A stretch of DNA of 64,000 nucleotides from Cololabis saira (taxonomy: Eukaryota; Chordata; Actinopteri; Beloniformes; Belonidae): the NCBI RefSeq assembly GCF_033807715.1, contig NC_084601.1:12995690-13059689 (forward strand), read 5' to 3'. The position numbers were made by a program, and so were the translations under genes. Position 1 is the first letter of the stretch. Each line of letters starts with the position of its first letter. This document shows positions 42,849 to 58,728 of the stretch, in pieces. The notes beneath the pieces were generated by a model. It was not told the DNA's origin. It searched no databases and worked only from the letters and a program-made list of their open reading frames with translations.

Positions 42849-43165
42849 TCCCACATAGGAGTAATTCATGTTATATCAGCTATAGAGAACAAGGTAGTGC
42901 CGAAAAGCAATATATATCCCCCCTCAAAATAGAGACATATTTTTTTATCAACAAAACAACAAAACATATTTGAACAATTTTTTCAGACAATAAAATAACA
43001 ATAACAATAAAATGTAATGTAATGTGTAAAGAGGTAAAATATGCTTTGTTAATGAGAGAATATGTTTCTGTATTTTTCTTATTTTTGTGAGGGGGGATAT
43101 ATATTGTTTTTCGGCGCTACCTTGTTCTCCATAGCTGCTATAACATGAATTACTTCTATGTGGGA
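42849..43165. repeat. 317-bp inverted repeat (hairpin) with about 90-bp arms
   Basis: The left arm (42849-42938) reads TCCCACATAGGAGTAATTCA and onward through GAGAACAAGGTAG. The right arm (43077-43165) is its inverse, through CTACCTTGTTCTCCATAGC to TTCTATGTGGGA. A loop of about 140 bp separates them. GATCAATAAAGTT directly after is like a LINE 3' end. It may be a MITE or an inverted LINE tail. No target duplication is clear. Confidence 0.65.
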
Positions 43166-43344
43166 TCAATAAAGTTCTTATTTTTGCCGTCTGAGAAAAT
43201 TAAATATATTATATTTGGTGCCTAACTGTTTCCCAAGTATATTAGTGCGTGTGTGAATGAATAAATGAGACGTAAAATGTAAATTTCTTTGTAGAAAGGT
43301 GCTTTATGAAAATAAGTCCATTTACTTGTATTAGTTTACAGCCC

Positions 43345-43480
43345 AGTCTTGCCACATCCAATATGGCGGCAACGTCAGTAGGCGATGCAATGATCTGATT
43401 GGCTCTCCAGAAACCCTTTGAAACCCGTGCCAAAGATCGCTGATTGGCTCTTAGTTTTGGCACGTCAAAACACTGCCATA
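43345..43480. repeat. possible repeat with YY1-like and inverted CCAAT motifs
   Basis: AATATGGCGGC at 43361, CTGATTGGCTCT at about 43397 and again at about 43440 give a promoter-like look. No termini are identified. Confidence 0.3.
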
Positions 43481-43484
43481 ACTC

Positions 43485-43770
43485 GTAGTTGTAAAAAAAG
43501 TTTGTAGCTTTTGAAAAAAAGTTTGTAGCTTTTGTAAAAAAAGTTTGTAGCTTTGTAAAAAGTTTGTAGCTTTGTATCTAGAAGTACAAATGTTTTGCAA
43601 GTACAAATATTTTTTTCACACGCACAAAATATTTCTACAAGTACAAATATTTTTTTCACACGCACAAAATATTTTTACAAGTACAAATATTTTTTGCAAG
43701 TACAAATATTTTTTGCACACGTACAAAATATTTCTACAAGTACAAAGTTTATTTACAGATACAAAATACT
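43485..43770. repeat. two adjacent AT-rich minisatellites
   Basis: About four units of AAAAGTTTGTAGCTTTTG (43490-43577) are followed by units built from ACAAGTACAAATATTTTTT and CACACGCACAAAATATTT (43583-43765). The frames over them (for example IFCACEKNICTCK on the minus strand) are repeat artefacts. Confidence 0.8.
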
Positions 43771-43784
43771 TATGGCATTAATTT

Positions 43785-44046
43785 GAGCCCATAACATACA
43801 GACTCGTGGGTGGTGTATCGGACATGGTTTTGAGTACCGTACTTGAACATTATTGGTGCAAATTAGCCCTGCCCATTTTTCTGATTGGTCGATATGTGAT
43901 AGTTCCTATTTTCTGCAATAACTTTTGAATGGTTTGACATAAAGACTCATGGGTGGTGTCATAGGACTTAGTTTTGAGTCCTTGACCTTTATTGGTAAAA
44001 ATTGCGCGCGCGAGGGCCCGTTCATCACTGCTTGCAGCTCTAATTT
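43785..44046 (-). repeat. family A 5' end fragment (same family as the 55-60.8 kb array)
   Basis: Read on the minus strand it gives AGAGCTGCAAGCAGTGATGA, then ACGGGCCCTCGCGCGC. It continues with the GGTCAAGGACTC, ACCACCCATGAGTC and AAACCATTCAAAAGTTAT modules seen at 55030 onward. Only the 5' block is present, with about two of the 110-130 bp modules. Confidence 0.75.
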
Positions 44047-46633
<2,587 letters not shown>

Positions 46634-46641
46634 GTGTACAC

Positions 46642-47440
<799 letters not shown>

Positions 47441-47442
47441 GT

Positions 47443-48828
<1,386 letters not shown>

Positions 48829-49198
48829 GGCACTTTTCCACTAGTATCGGCTCAGCCCGGCTCGGCGCGGCGCGGCTCGTCCCGGCTCCACACGTGTGTT
48901 TTCGCACTGCCAGGGAATAAGTGGGGGGGTTGTGGTGAAGCTGCTGTGACGTACTCGATTGCGCAACACCTTTGTTTGTGTCGGCGCAGATGAGAAATCA
49001 GCTGGAGCCGGGAGCGGCTGAGAAAAAAACAGCCCGTCTACATCGCTTTTTTAATTTTCTCGACAGCCACCAGGTTTATGAACATCTGCACCTCAGAGTT
49101 GGATCACCAAACAGACGTTTTGCGCTTTATAATAAAATCGCCGCGAGCCGCGAGTCCCCTCGCGCTGACTCCCGCTTCCTGATTCAAACGTTTGAAGG

Positions 49199-49268
49199 CC
49201 CCGCCCCCCGACCAATCAGAGGCGTGGTGGGTGGTAACGGCCCCGCCCCCCGACCAATCGGTGGCGAG
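49199..49268. promoter_or_regulatory. tandem GC-box plus CCAAT-box module in the element
   Basis: CCCCGCCCCCCGACCAATCA occurs twice, at about 49201 and 49242, an Sp1-type box next to an NF-Y box in each case. A TATATA at about 49283 follows. Promoter activity is inference. Confidence 0.45.
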
Positions 49269-49456
49269 GAGGGTGGTGACATATATACGTATGGATCTAT
49301 TACTCCGCTCCCTGCCAGGCTCTCTTAATGTATTTGTATCATCGGAACACTCCTGTCCCGTCACGTGCATTTGTTTTGATAGTGAATGAAGACGGGAGGG
49401 ACTTTCAAAACTACTTTTCTGTTTCACCAAGTGAACAGACGGAACGCAAAAAAAGA

Positions 49457-49583
49457 TGTTAAACTGCTGGAAAGGAACTGGAATTTACCTGGATACCTTA
49501 AACAAGGAAGCCAGGGAGCGGTATATGGAGAAAATAATGATTATTAACGGTTTGGGTTCATATGAAATCACTACTAAAGAATG
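49457..49583 (+). pseudogene. fragment of a transposon-associated conserved ORF
   Basis: ATG at 49457 gives GTGIYLDTLNKEARERYMEK then IMIINGLGSYEITTKE before TGA. After the stop the same frame reads SSDEDLLPQFCRTT and stops again. The pattern LxxEARxRYxxKIxxINGxDPYEI is, from memory, a segment recurring in fish transposon-derived proteins. Here it is cut by stops and lacks the rest. The match is by recollection and not searched. Confidence 0.35.
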
Positions 49584-50225
49584 AAGCTCCGATGAGGATT
49601 TACTGCCGCAGTTCTGCAGAACCACCTAATTATAAATTAGTATAATATAACAACATACAGTACATCTTTTTTATTACTCTTACTTCTCTTTTCTTTTTTT
49701 TTATGCTGAAGAGGCTCCGAGGATTGAGCAATATTTTTCTTTTCCTCGTGAGATTATTTTTTTCTTCTGCAGCTACAAATAGAGTTGATATTTTTTCCTC
49801 AACAAACTAGTTTTATCTGAAGATTGGGGTTATGTATGTATGTATTCTGTATCATCCGGAGCTGAGATAGTTCTGCCCTTCAATTAGAGACCTGTAATTG
49901 CGTTTTTTTTCGTCATCGGACGCCAGGCGATCAATAAAATATTCTTGGATACCTAAAATAAAACAAAACATAAACAGGTAATATTTAATTGTGCAGACGT
50001 GCCTCGTAAGGAGAGGAGGTGGAGAGAGCTATATTACAGTGTTTAATCATACACTCCCTTATCTCCCTATTCCTCTATTCTTTCCTGCTTATCGCTCAAA
50101 CAAATCATTATTTATAAATTAACATCAGCATTAATTTAAGATACCTTCATTATTTATGGAAGGCCACTGTCTAACATCATCAATCCAGCTATAATGATGC
50201 TGTAGCGTCAGGTTACAATAACAGC

Positions 50226-50284
50226 GCTGCGGTGGCAGATTGACACCTGCCACCGCAGCAATGGCGCCGCCGCAAGATGGCGGC
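50226..50284. promoter_or_regulatory. 13-bp perfect hairpin beside a YY1-like site
   Basis: GCTGCGGTGGCAG (50226-50238) is exactly inverted at 50247-50259 around an 8-base loop. CAAGATGGCGGC at 50273-50284 matches the YY1 consensus. Confidence 0.5.
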
Positions 50285-50436
50285 GCACACAAACCGGTCG
50301 CCGGATTCGTGTATAGAACCTGGCTGAAATGGTTACAGAAAAAAGTATCGACTTGGAGCGGCTCTACCCGTCTCAGCCCTAGTGCAAAAGCGCAAAACGG
50401 GTAGAACCGAGCTGAGGTGGTACTAGTGCAAAAGCG

Positions 50437-53400
50437 TTGATATACTGTAGGCACAAGACATTCTGTCCCCTTCAGCTGTAAGTGGTGTCTTATTCAACCG
50501 CATGCATTCAAACACACCAACAAAAACACATCTAATTTCTTCTAGTTCTCTTTTCACACACCTACTTGACGTTTAAGGTGAAGTTGCATCCAAAATTTCA
50601 AAAAACGACTTCATTTGAATTGAAAGTGTCATAGCGTGTTGACGTTTCTACCAAAGGGCAGTGGACGGTACCGGGGTCCTACGCTGTGATGAGGTAACGA
50701 GGTTTGGCCTTGTTACCTTAAAGTCAGCACCTGACCCAGCCCCACCACCCCCAACCCCCTCCTCACAGGTGTTTTTTTTACTGATATTTCAGTAAGTGGA
50801 AATAAATATAAGTGGAAAAACAGGGAGGTGGGAGAGAAATTGGCCCACTGCATCATGGGAGCACCTCAGGCCATCGCAGCAAAACTAAAAGGGTTGGGTC
50901 AGACTGACCCGAACCAGCAATAACTTAAAACTTTGAGATTTATCAAAAAGGACAGTTTTAGGCCTTTGTTAGACATTTGTTTGAGAGCAAATTCCTCTGT
51001 TGGTAAAATATTAAAAAAAAAAAAAAAAAAGGGAACCTGTGGAAGTGTCTCTTTTGCATCTAATGAGCTGCGAAGTCTGGCCTCTGTGGTTCGGTCTTGT
51101 GGTATAACCTGTAACCACTCTGGTGACACTTTTATGACACAAATATGACCTTTCACAGAAAAGCGATGGTTCCGGCACTTCATATCCGTTTTCGATAGAA
51201 AAGCATGGACAAATTCAACTGTGTTGCGTGTTTCTACAGACCGGAAGGCCTTTGGGTGAAGAGACATGCTCTTGCAGGCTTTGTCATCCTCCTCTTAGAA
51301 TTTTGTTTCTTTCCTTTCATCATAATCGGCACTCACGGAAATATATAGGCCTAATTCCAAGATTCATGCAATTCAGTTGCATACATTTTTTCTATCCTTT
51401 TATCATTCAGAAATCTCATTTGTTTCAAATACTTAAAATCAACGTATGTCTTCAGCACGGTTCTTAATTATTTGGAAAAAATTTAATTTTTCAATAATAA
51501 AGACAAATCTGTCATTATGCACTCGAAACATGGTGGGTTTATTGGTATTGTTGCAGGTACCTCTTTCTTAATTGTTTTATTTACATTTAACTGGCAAATA
51601 TGCACCACATTACATTAATTAACTTGGTTATGATGAATCTATCTAATCCAAAAAGGATGAAAAGTTTATATACAATTTGAAATGCATACATCTCCAAATA
51701 GACCTACACATTTTCATGAGTGTGTCTCTTCCATACAAAGTCCTGCGTGGATCTTCTTGGCTGAGAAACTGAAGAAGACTGACAGAAATGTATTCATTTA
51801 TGAGTTCACCATCAGCTTGGGGCTTCTTTTAAGGTTGCCCCTCTTATAAAAGGCTTGTGCGGACAGCATTTGCTATTTTCATTAATGTTACATCTTGACA
51901 TCCTGACAGATATTCACCCCCCAGAAGAGGAAGTTTTCTTCTTCATCATAACATTTTTGGTATTTTCACCTTAAACTTTGACAGGAAGACAGTGATTTTA
52001 TTTATTTATTTATTTATTTTATTTCTCTCCCTGCTGTGGTTGAAAGCCCAAACTAACTCGTATGTGTACGGATGTTTGCTGTTTCAAGATTTACCTTTTT
52101 GCTTCCGTTGTATTTGGTAATACGAAGAAGGGCGAGATGAAAGTCTCTTCCGTTGTCACAGCAACAGCTACGTCTACAATAAAAGCTCAAATTTATTAAA
52201 TTTATATGGAGATGATGAGTACACAAAAAGAGAGCTTTAAAAAAAATCACAGACGTTATAAATTGATGCTAATAATTGTATGTGTTATTTATACAAGTTC
52301 TTTTGGCTCCTTGGAATTATGCAACCACGTAGGCTAGACACACAAACACGCGAATGGACTGGTATTTGCGGTTAAACGGCTGGCTCAGTGGTCAAAGACT
52401 GGGACATAAAAGCAACAACATTATTGGAATCTACTCAGTTATTAATCTATGCATAACATCTATATCAGCTCAAGAGACATGATTTTAGGGCTGCGCAGAA
52501 GCAAAGCTGCCCCAGCAACAATGAATGCCCATATTTGAATGTGACTCTTGGGGAGGGGGGCAACAATTCGTTTTTAAATTGGTGTTCCATGTCATTAATT
52601 TCATTCTTAAACGACAAAGTAGTTTTTTTTTATGACATACTTTTCATCTTTTATGTAAAAAGCCTGAAGACAAAACCTCACAGCTGTCACAGTGGGCTCC
52701 GTGGAGGCCCTGCATCCTCATGTCTCCCTTGTAGTCAGGAGACATGCCCGTGCTTATCTCACGTGTGCTCACTTTGCACCGGCGCCATTCAGTTCGTCTC
52801 ACGGTGGAGTGTGTCTTTACAGATAGCATCACCAACCAGGGCGGGAACAAAAATGCTTGGCTCACTGTTTATTTTAAAAACGTAAAAAACTGGCACCTGT
52901 TAATGCGGCCACTCTATTGCAGGTTCACCCAACTTCCTCGTCAAAAATGGGGAGCCGTCACGAGGCAGCTGCCAGAGATCACATTTTCATTCCACGTTGT
53001 GTTTACATACGAGCAGAACCACCTTTGATGGGATTAGAATCACTAAAGATGAGCTTTCGCCAGCCTGGGAAGCTGCTAGCAGGAAGAATGTGCAGGGATT
53101 TATGCATTTTTGATGCAATGTGGGGAGGAGTGGAACTCTGAAAAGGCAGCATGACCTACTTAGAGAGCCGTGGAATTCTGACGACTCGTCACGCCACAAA
53201 GAGAGAAAAATCTGTCTCTCACTCTCTGGATCTGTCATGGAAAAGTGTGCAAAGGGTGCTCTCACACCCGCTCGCTTTCACCTGCTGGAGTGTGAGCGAG
53301 GAGATATGTCACGTGCATATAAGGACGTCATGGGAGAGTGTTTTTTTTCATGCCATTTGTTTCAATTTACTGTAAACTTTGGATTAGTGTGCAGCCTGCT

Positions 53401-53965
53401 CCTTGAGCTGCATCTCTCATTTAAGCCTATTTTTTCTGTTATTCTGTTTTCTGTTTTCTGACATCCTTCAACACTTCAGCCTTCGAGCCACTGAGATTGC
53501 ATCTGGATGTCTGTTGACATCAAAGACACACAATTATTCACACACAAACTAAACTAATATCCTTTTCTGTTCTCATCTATGGGAAAAATGAAGTTTTCCT
53601 TGCGATGTGGTCATGTATACAAATACATTTTCCATGGCTGTCTAGTCTCCTCCTCTCCCTTCCTTCTCCGTCACCACTTTACTCTCCTTTCTTGGTAACT
53701 ATGGTAACACAGTACTGTATGTCAGCTTCCCAGGCGATACGGTATTGTCCAACTGTGCAAGGCTGTCCCAGGCCTGCTGTACCGTCACCCCGCAGAGCTG
53801 GAGAAAAGGGGTGCAGCTCTGCTGGCTTTCCTGTCACCTCAATAAAGACTGGTCGATGAGTAATTCATTAGGAAACACAAGCCATCTGCGTTTTCTCCCT
53901 TCAAATAGACTGTTTGGGCCAGAAATCACTGTTGCTATTGTGAGACGAGTTGACCACCTTGTTGC

Positions 53966-53968
<3 letters not shown>
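50437..53968. other. intronic stretch, mostly unrecognised
   Basis: An A tract lies at 51010-51029 and a TTTA run at 51995-52021. Several frames of 90-120 residues at 52535-53461 overlap one another on both strands without domain similarity. I do not call exons. Confidence 0.45.

Positions 53969-54047
<79 letters not shown>
53969..54047. repeat. (GT)n microsatellite, about 39 units
   Basis: An uninterrupted GT run, with artefactual Cys-Val and Thr-His frames. Confidence 0.95.
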
Positions 54048-54048
<1 letters not shown>

Positions 54049-54350
54049 TGGAGTTGTAGTTCCTCATGATTGATCATTGTTCGGGTCACTGTTGGCATGT
54101 ATCCCAGTCTGGTTAAATATGCGCAAGCTGATGGATCTCAGAGTCCAGTGTGTTTGCACCACTTGGTTCAAATTAGGTATAAAGCATTGTATAATATGTT
54201 GTGCTGAGATTTTCACACTCACAGTTAAATTTAAGTATAATCTCCAAATGTATTTTGGGTAAAATGGTTCGTCATCAACAGCCGTCTATCAACATCATCC
54301 GTCATCATCAATCACTTGTCCACAGAGCGCAGTAATCCTACAGCCTAAAC

Positions 54351-54491
54351 ATGAGTTAGAAACACAAAAGTGGAGCTATAAAACGCAAAGAAAAAGAAAA
54401 AAGGGAGCAAGACATAGGCAAATTGCCCAAGCTAGACGCATATTTTGTTCGCCCTAATCCTCCTCATGTGGGAGATGAACCACGTTGTTAG
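54351..54491 (+). pseudogene. broken N-terminus of a hAT-type (ZMYM1-like) transposase
   Basis: From ATG 54351 the frame reads M-S-stop, then KHKSGAIKRKEKEKREQDIG and KLPKLDAYFV before TAG at 54489. The basic SGAxKRKxKxxRE stretch followed by KLPKLxxxF is the usual start of fish hAT transposases related to ZMYM1/THAP-less ORFs. A stop at codon 3 and another at codon 47 break it. GGGCCCCTGGG and a GTGAGT-like donor follow. No catalytic part is present. Confidence 0.4.
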
Positions 54492-55029
54492 CAGCGATTC
54501 ATCCTAGGGCCCCTGGGCGAGTTCGCGGAGCGCAAGGCTCGCCGAGTTCCTTCAAGTAGTGGTGAGTAGGCCACAATACTTCAAATTTAATTTGAACTTT
54601 TTTGTGAATTTATGGGCCGTCGTGACAATTTTACTACATTACTGTCATTAGTTGAAGTGGATGAAGGATGAAGATGGTGATTTCAGAGTGATCTGCTGGC
54701 TATCCGTGGTGCCGAACTCCTACAATGTCTGAAATGTATTTGTTTTATTAGGCTATGTTTTTGTTGTTCTTGTGGTTTGTTGGACTTTGTTATGTTATAT
54801 CATTATATGAAGTGGGTTTCCGCTATCTGTGCTGCTTATAAATACAATCAAACGCGAGTCATAGGAGCGGACACTAAATTATATGTTACCCTGCTGCAAG
54901 TAAACATAATTATTCCGAAAAATTGTATTATATATATATATTTTTTTTATATTTATAATTTTTCATTTTTCAAAGTGAAGACAAAGACAATAAATAAAAA
55001 AAGAGGCATTACAATAACAATTAAAAATT
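54492..55029. other. AT-rich spacer before the repeat array
   Basis: It contains a TA-rich and T-rich patch at 54927-54970. No genes. Confidence 0.45.
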
Positions 55030-56711
55030 AAAGCTGCAAGCAGCGATGAACGGGCCCTCGCACTCACGGCCACCGCCCCCCATAAGCATATCAGAAACGA
55101 TACCACCCACGACTTCCTATGTCAAACCATTCAAAAGTTATAGCAGAAAAAAGGGACAACCAATCAGAAAAAGGGGCGGGGCTAATTTTCACCAATTATG
55201 GTCAAGGACTCTATACCGAGTCCCATGACACCACTCACGACTCTTTATGTCAAACCATTCAAAAGTTATGGCAGAGAAAAGTATTCTAGGGGGCGCTGTT
55301 GAGCCGTTAGGCCACGCTCATTAATGCAAACCATGAAATATCAAATTTATCGCCAAGCCTGGCTTGCATGTAAAATTTGGTGGCTTTTGGAGAACTATCA
55401 AATATGGACCAATCAGATGAAGGGGACGCGCGCTTTTTCGCGTCTAGCGTCGCCACGGTAACACTTTTGAAAGAGAAAAGTAATGCGCGTAGTCGCAAGA
55501 TGAAGACGCACATTTTGAGGTATAACACACCTGGGTGCACGTTACGGTTCGGGCCGTAAAAATTGCCGAAGGAATGGCATAAATTGCGCCAAAATTACAC
55601 AATAAATTAAAAATGGCTGACTTCCTGTTCGGTTTCGGCCATGGTGCCAAGAGACTTTTCTTTAAGTTGCAACATGCTGCAGGTGTGTACCGATTTTCAT
55701 GCATGTACGTCAAACCGTATTGTGGGGCTTGAGGCACAAAGTTTTCCGGGGGGCGCTGTTGAGCCATTTTGCCACGCCCATTAATGTAAACCATAAAATA
55801 TCAAATTTATCGCCAGGCCTGCCTTGCATGCAAAATTTGGTGACTTTTGGGGAACTATCAAATATGGACCAATCAGATGAAGGGGGGCGCGCTTTTTGCC
55901 GTCTAGCGTCGCCACGTTAACACTTTTGAAAGAGAAAAGTAATGCGTGTAGTCGCAGGATAGAGACGCACATTTTGATGTATAACACACCTGGGTGCACG
56001 TTACGGTTCGGGCCGTATTAATTCTCGAAGGAATGGCTCATATTGCTCCAAAATTACGCGATTAATTCAGTATGTTTAAAATGGCCGACTTCCTGTTCGG
56101 TTTCGGCCATGGCGCCAAGAGACTTTTCTTTAAGTTGTGACATGATACAGGTGTGTACCGATTTTCGTTCATGTACGTCACACCGTATTGTGGGGCTTGA
56201 GGCGCAAAGTTTTTTCGGTCTGAACCAACCAGATGAAGGGTGGGCGCGCTTTTTGGCGTCTAGCGTCGCCACGGTAACGCTTTTGAAAGAGAAAAGTAAT
56301 GCGTGTTGTCGCAGGATGGAGACTCACATTTTGATGTATAACACACTTGGGGGCACGTTACGGTTCGGGCCGTATTAACTGCCGAAGGAATGGCATAAAT
56401 TGCGCCAAAGTGACACGATTAATTCAAAATGGCTGACTTCCTGTTCGGTTTCGGCCATGTCGCCAAGAGACTTTTCTTTAAGTTGTGTACTGATACAGGT
56501 GTGTAGCGATTTTCGTGCATGTACGTCAAACCGTATTGTGGGGCTTGAGTCACAAAGTTTTCCGGGGGGCGCTGTTGAGCCATTTTGCCACGCCCATTAA
56601 TGTAAACCATTAAATATCAAATTTTTCGCCAGGCCTGACTTGCGTGCAAAATTTGGTGACTTTTTGGGCACGTTTAGGGGGGCAAAAAGGCCCTCCTTTC
56701 GTCAGAAGAAA

Positions 56712-56743
<32 letters not shown>

Positions 56744-56792
56744 TTCCTACAGATACAATAGGGCCTTCGCACTGAAGGTGCTCGGGCCCTAA
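55030..56792 (+). repeat. family A unit 1 (A1), complete
   Basis: It starts AAAGCTGCAAGCAGCGATGA and ends with a hairpin tail GGGCCTTCGCAC...GTGCTCGGGCCCTAA. Order inside: a head ACGGGCCCTCGCACTC, two CCATTCAAAAGTTAT modules with CCAATCAG and GGGGCGGGGC, then three core modules (TCTAGCGT(C)GCCACG at 55443, 55902, 56259), each followed by GACGCACATTTTGATGTAT and an AAAATGGC(C/T)GACTTCCTG block. A GAAAAA spacer and the tail follow. It is flanked by AAATT. I do not know the class; subterminal GGGCCC-GCAC inverse similarity and a tail hairpin with CTAA suggest a DNA element, perhaps Helitron-like. Confidence 0.75.
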
Positions 56793-56907
56793 AAAAAAAA
56801 AAAAAAAAAGAGATTGGGGGAGAAGGGTTGGTACAGATGAACTTTAAAAATGATGGTGCCTCTAGCGTCAGATCAGGTCCAGCTCTAAAAGAAGAGTAAG
56901 TCAAATT
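56793..56907. other. 115-bp spacer between A1 and A2
   Basis: An A tract, then sequence (AGATTGGGGGAGAAGGGTTG and onward) not found in the units. It separates A1 from A2; A2 and A3 have no such spacer. Confidence 0.6.
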
Positions 56908-58728
56908 AAAGCTGCAAGCAGCAATGAACGGGCCCTCGCACTCACGGCCACCGCCCCCCATAAGCATATCAGAAAAGACACCACCCACGACTCTCTATGT
57001 CAAACCATTCAAAAGTTATAGCAGAAAAAAGGGACAACCAATCAGAAGAAGGGGCGGGGCTAATTCAGGCCAATGAAGGTCAAGGATTCCATAAAGAATC
57101 TGATGACACCACCCAGGACTCTCTATGTCAAACCATTCCAAAGTTATAGCAGAAAATCGGGACAACCAATCAGAAGAAGGGGCGGGGCTAATTAAGGCCA
57201 ACGAAGCTTAAGAACTCATTACAGAGTCCCATGACACCACCCACGACTTCCTATGTCAAACCATTCAAAAGTTATGGCAGATTAAAGTATTCTAGGGGGC
57301 GCTGTTGAGCCGTTAGGCCACGCCCATTAATGCAAACCATGAAATATCAAATGTATCGCCAAGTCTGGCTTGCATGCAAAATTTGGTGACTATCAAATAT
57401 GGACCAATCAGATGAAGGGGGGGCGTGCCTTTTGGCGTCTAGCGTCGCCATGGTAACACTTTTGAAAGAGAAAAGTAATGCGTGTAGTCGCAGGATGGAG
57501 ACGCACATTTTGATGTATAACACACCTGGGTGCACGTTACGGTTCGGGCCGTATTAATTGCCGAAGGAATGGCATAAATTTAGCCAAAATTACACAATTA
57601 ATTCAAAATGGCCGACTTCCTGTTCGGTTTTGGCCATGGCTCCAAGAGACTTTTCTTTAAGTTGCGACATGATACAGGTGTGTACCGATTTTCGTGCATG
57701 TACGTCAAACCGTATCGTGGGGCTTGAGGCACAAAGTTTTCCGGGGGGCGCTGTTGAGCCATTTTGCCACGCCCATTAATGCAAACCATGAAATATCAAA
57801 TTTATCGCCAGGCCTGGCTTGCATGCCAAATTTGGTGCCTTTTGGGGAACTATCAAATATGGACCAATCAGATGAAGGGGGGCGCGGTTTTTGGCGTCTA
57901 GCGTCGCCACGGTAACACTTTTGAAAGAGAAAAGTAATGCGCGTAGTCGCAGGATAGAGACGCACATTTTGATGTATAACACATCTGGGTTCATGATACG
58001 GTTCGGGCCGTATTAATTCTCGAAGGAATGGCATATATTGCTCCAAAATTACGTGATTCATTCAGAATGTTCAAAATGGCCGACTTCCTGTTCGGTTTCG
58101 ACCATGGTGCCAAGAGACTTTTCTGTAAGTTGCAACATGATACAGGTGTGTACCGATTTTCGTTTATGTACGTCAAACCGTATTGTGGGGCTTGAGGGGC
58201 AAAGTTTTTTCTGTCTGAACCAATCAGATGAAGGGTGGGCGCGCTTTTTGGCGTCTAGCGTCGCCACGGTAACGCTTTTGAGAGAGAAAAGTAATGCGTG
58301 GTGTCGGAGGATGGAGACGCACATTTTGATGTATAACACACCTGGGTGCCCGTTACGGTTCGGGCCGTATTAACTGCCGAAGGAATGGCATAAATTTCGC
58401 CAAAATGACACGACTAATTCAAAATGGCCGACATCCTGTTCGGTTTCGGGCATGACGCCAAGAGACTTTTCTTTAAGTTTCGTCATGATACAGGCGTGTG
58501 GCGATTTTCGTGCATGTACGTCAAACCGTATTATGGGGCTTGAGGCACAAAGTTTTCAAGGGGGCGCTGTTGAGCCATTTTACCACGCCCATTAATGCAA
58601 ACCATTAAATATCAAATTTTTCGCCAGGCCTGACTTGGGTGCAAAATTTGGTGACTTTTTGGGCACGTTTAGGGGGGCAAAAAGGCCCTCCTTTCGTCAG
58701 AAAAATAATAAGAATAATAATAATAATT
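56908..58728 (+). repeat. family A unit 2 (A2), lacking the tail
   Basis: The same head and order as A1, but with three CCATTC(A/C)AAAGTTAT modules (57005, 57134, 57261). Cores are at 57438, 57897 and 58254, the same 459 and 357 spacings as A1. It ends at GGCCCTCCTTTCGTCAG plus AATAATAA and joins A3 directly, so the hairpin tail is absent. Confidence 0.75.

Larger units (their letters stand above)
48829..50436. mobile_element. 1.6-kb DNA element with CTTTTCCACTAGTA ends
   Basis: The left end GGCACTTTTCCACTAGTA and the inverted right end CGCTTTTGCACTAGTA share CTTTT(C/G)CACTAGTA. Both are followed by GGCTC-rich or GAGC-rich subterminal sequence. AGTGCAAAAGCG occurs twice at the right end (about 50383 and 50425), a duplicated terminus. 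No target duplication is clear. This kind of end is common in fish Harbinger-like or unassigned elements. The interior holds GC/CCAAT boxes (49199-49265), a short recognisable ORF (49457-49583) and a hairpin plus YY1-like site (50226-50284). Confidence 0.6.

Noticed and set aside
52535..53461. Cluster of 73-116 residue frames on both strands
   Set aside because: They overlap each other without similarity to known proteins or plausible splice pattern, which fits chance in a more GC-balanced patch.
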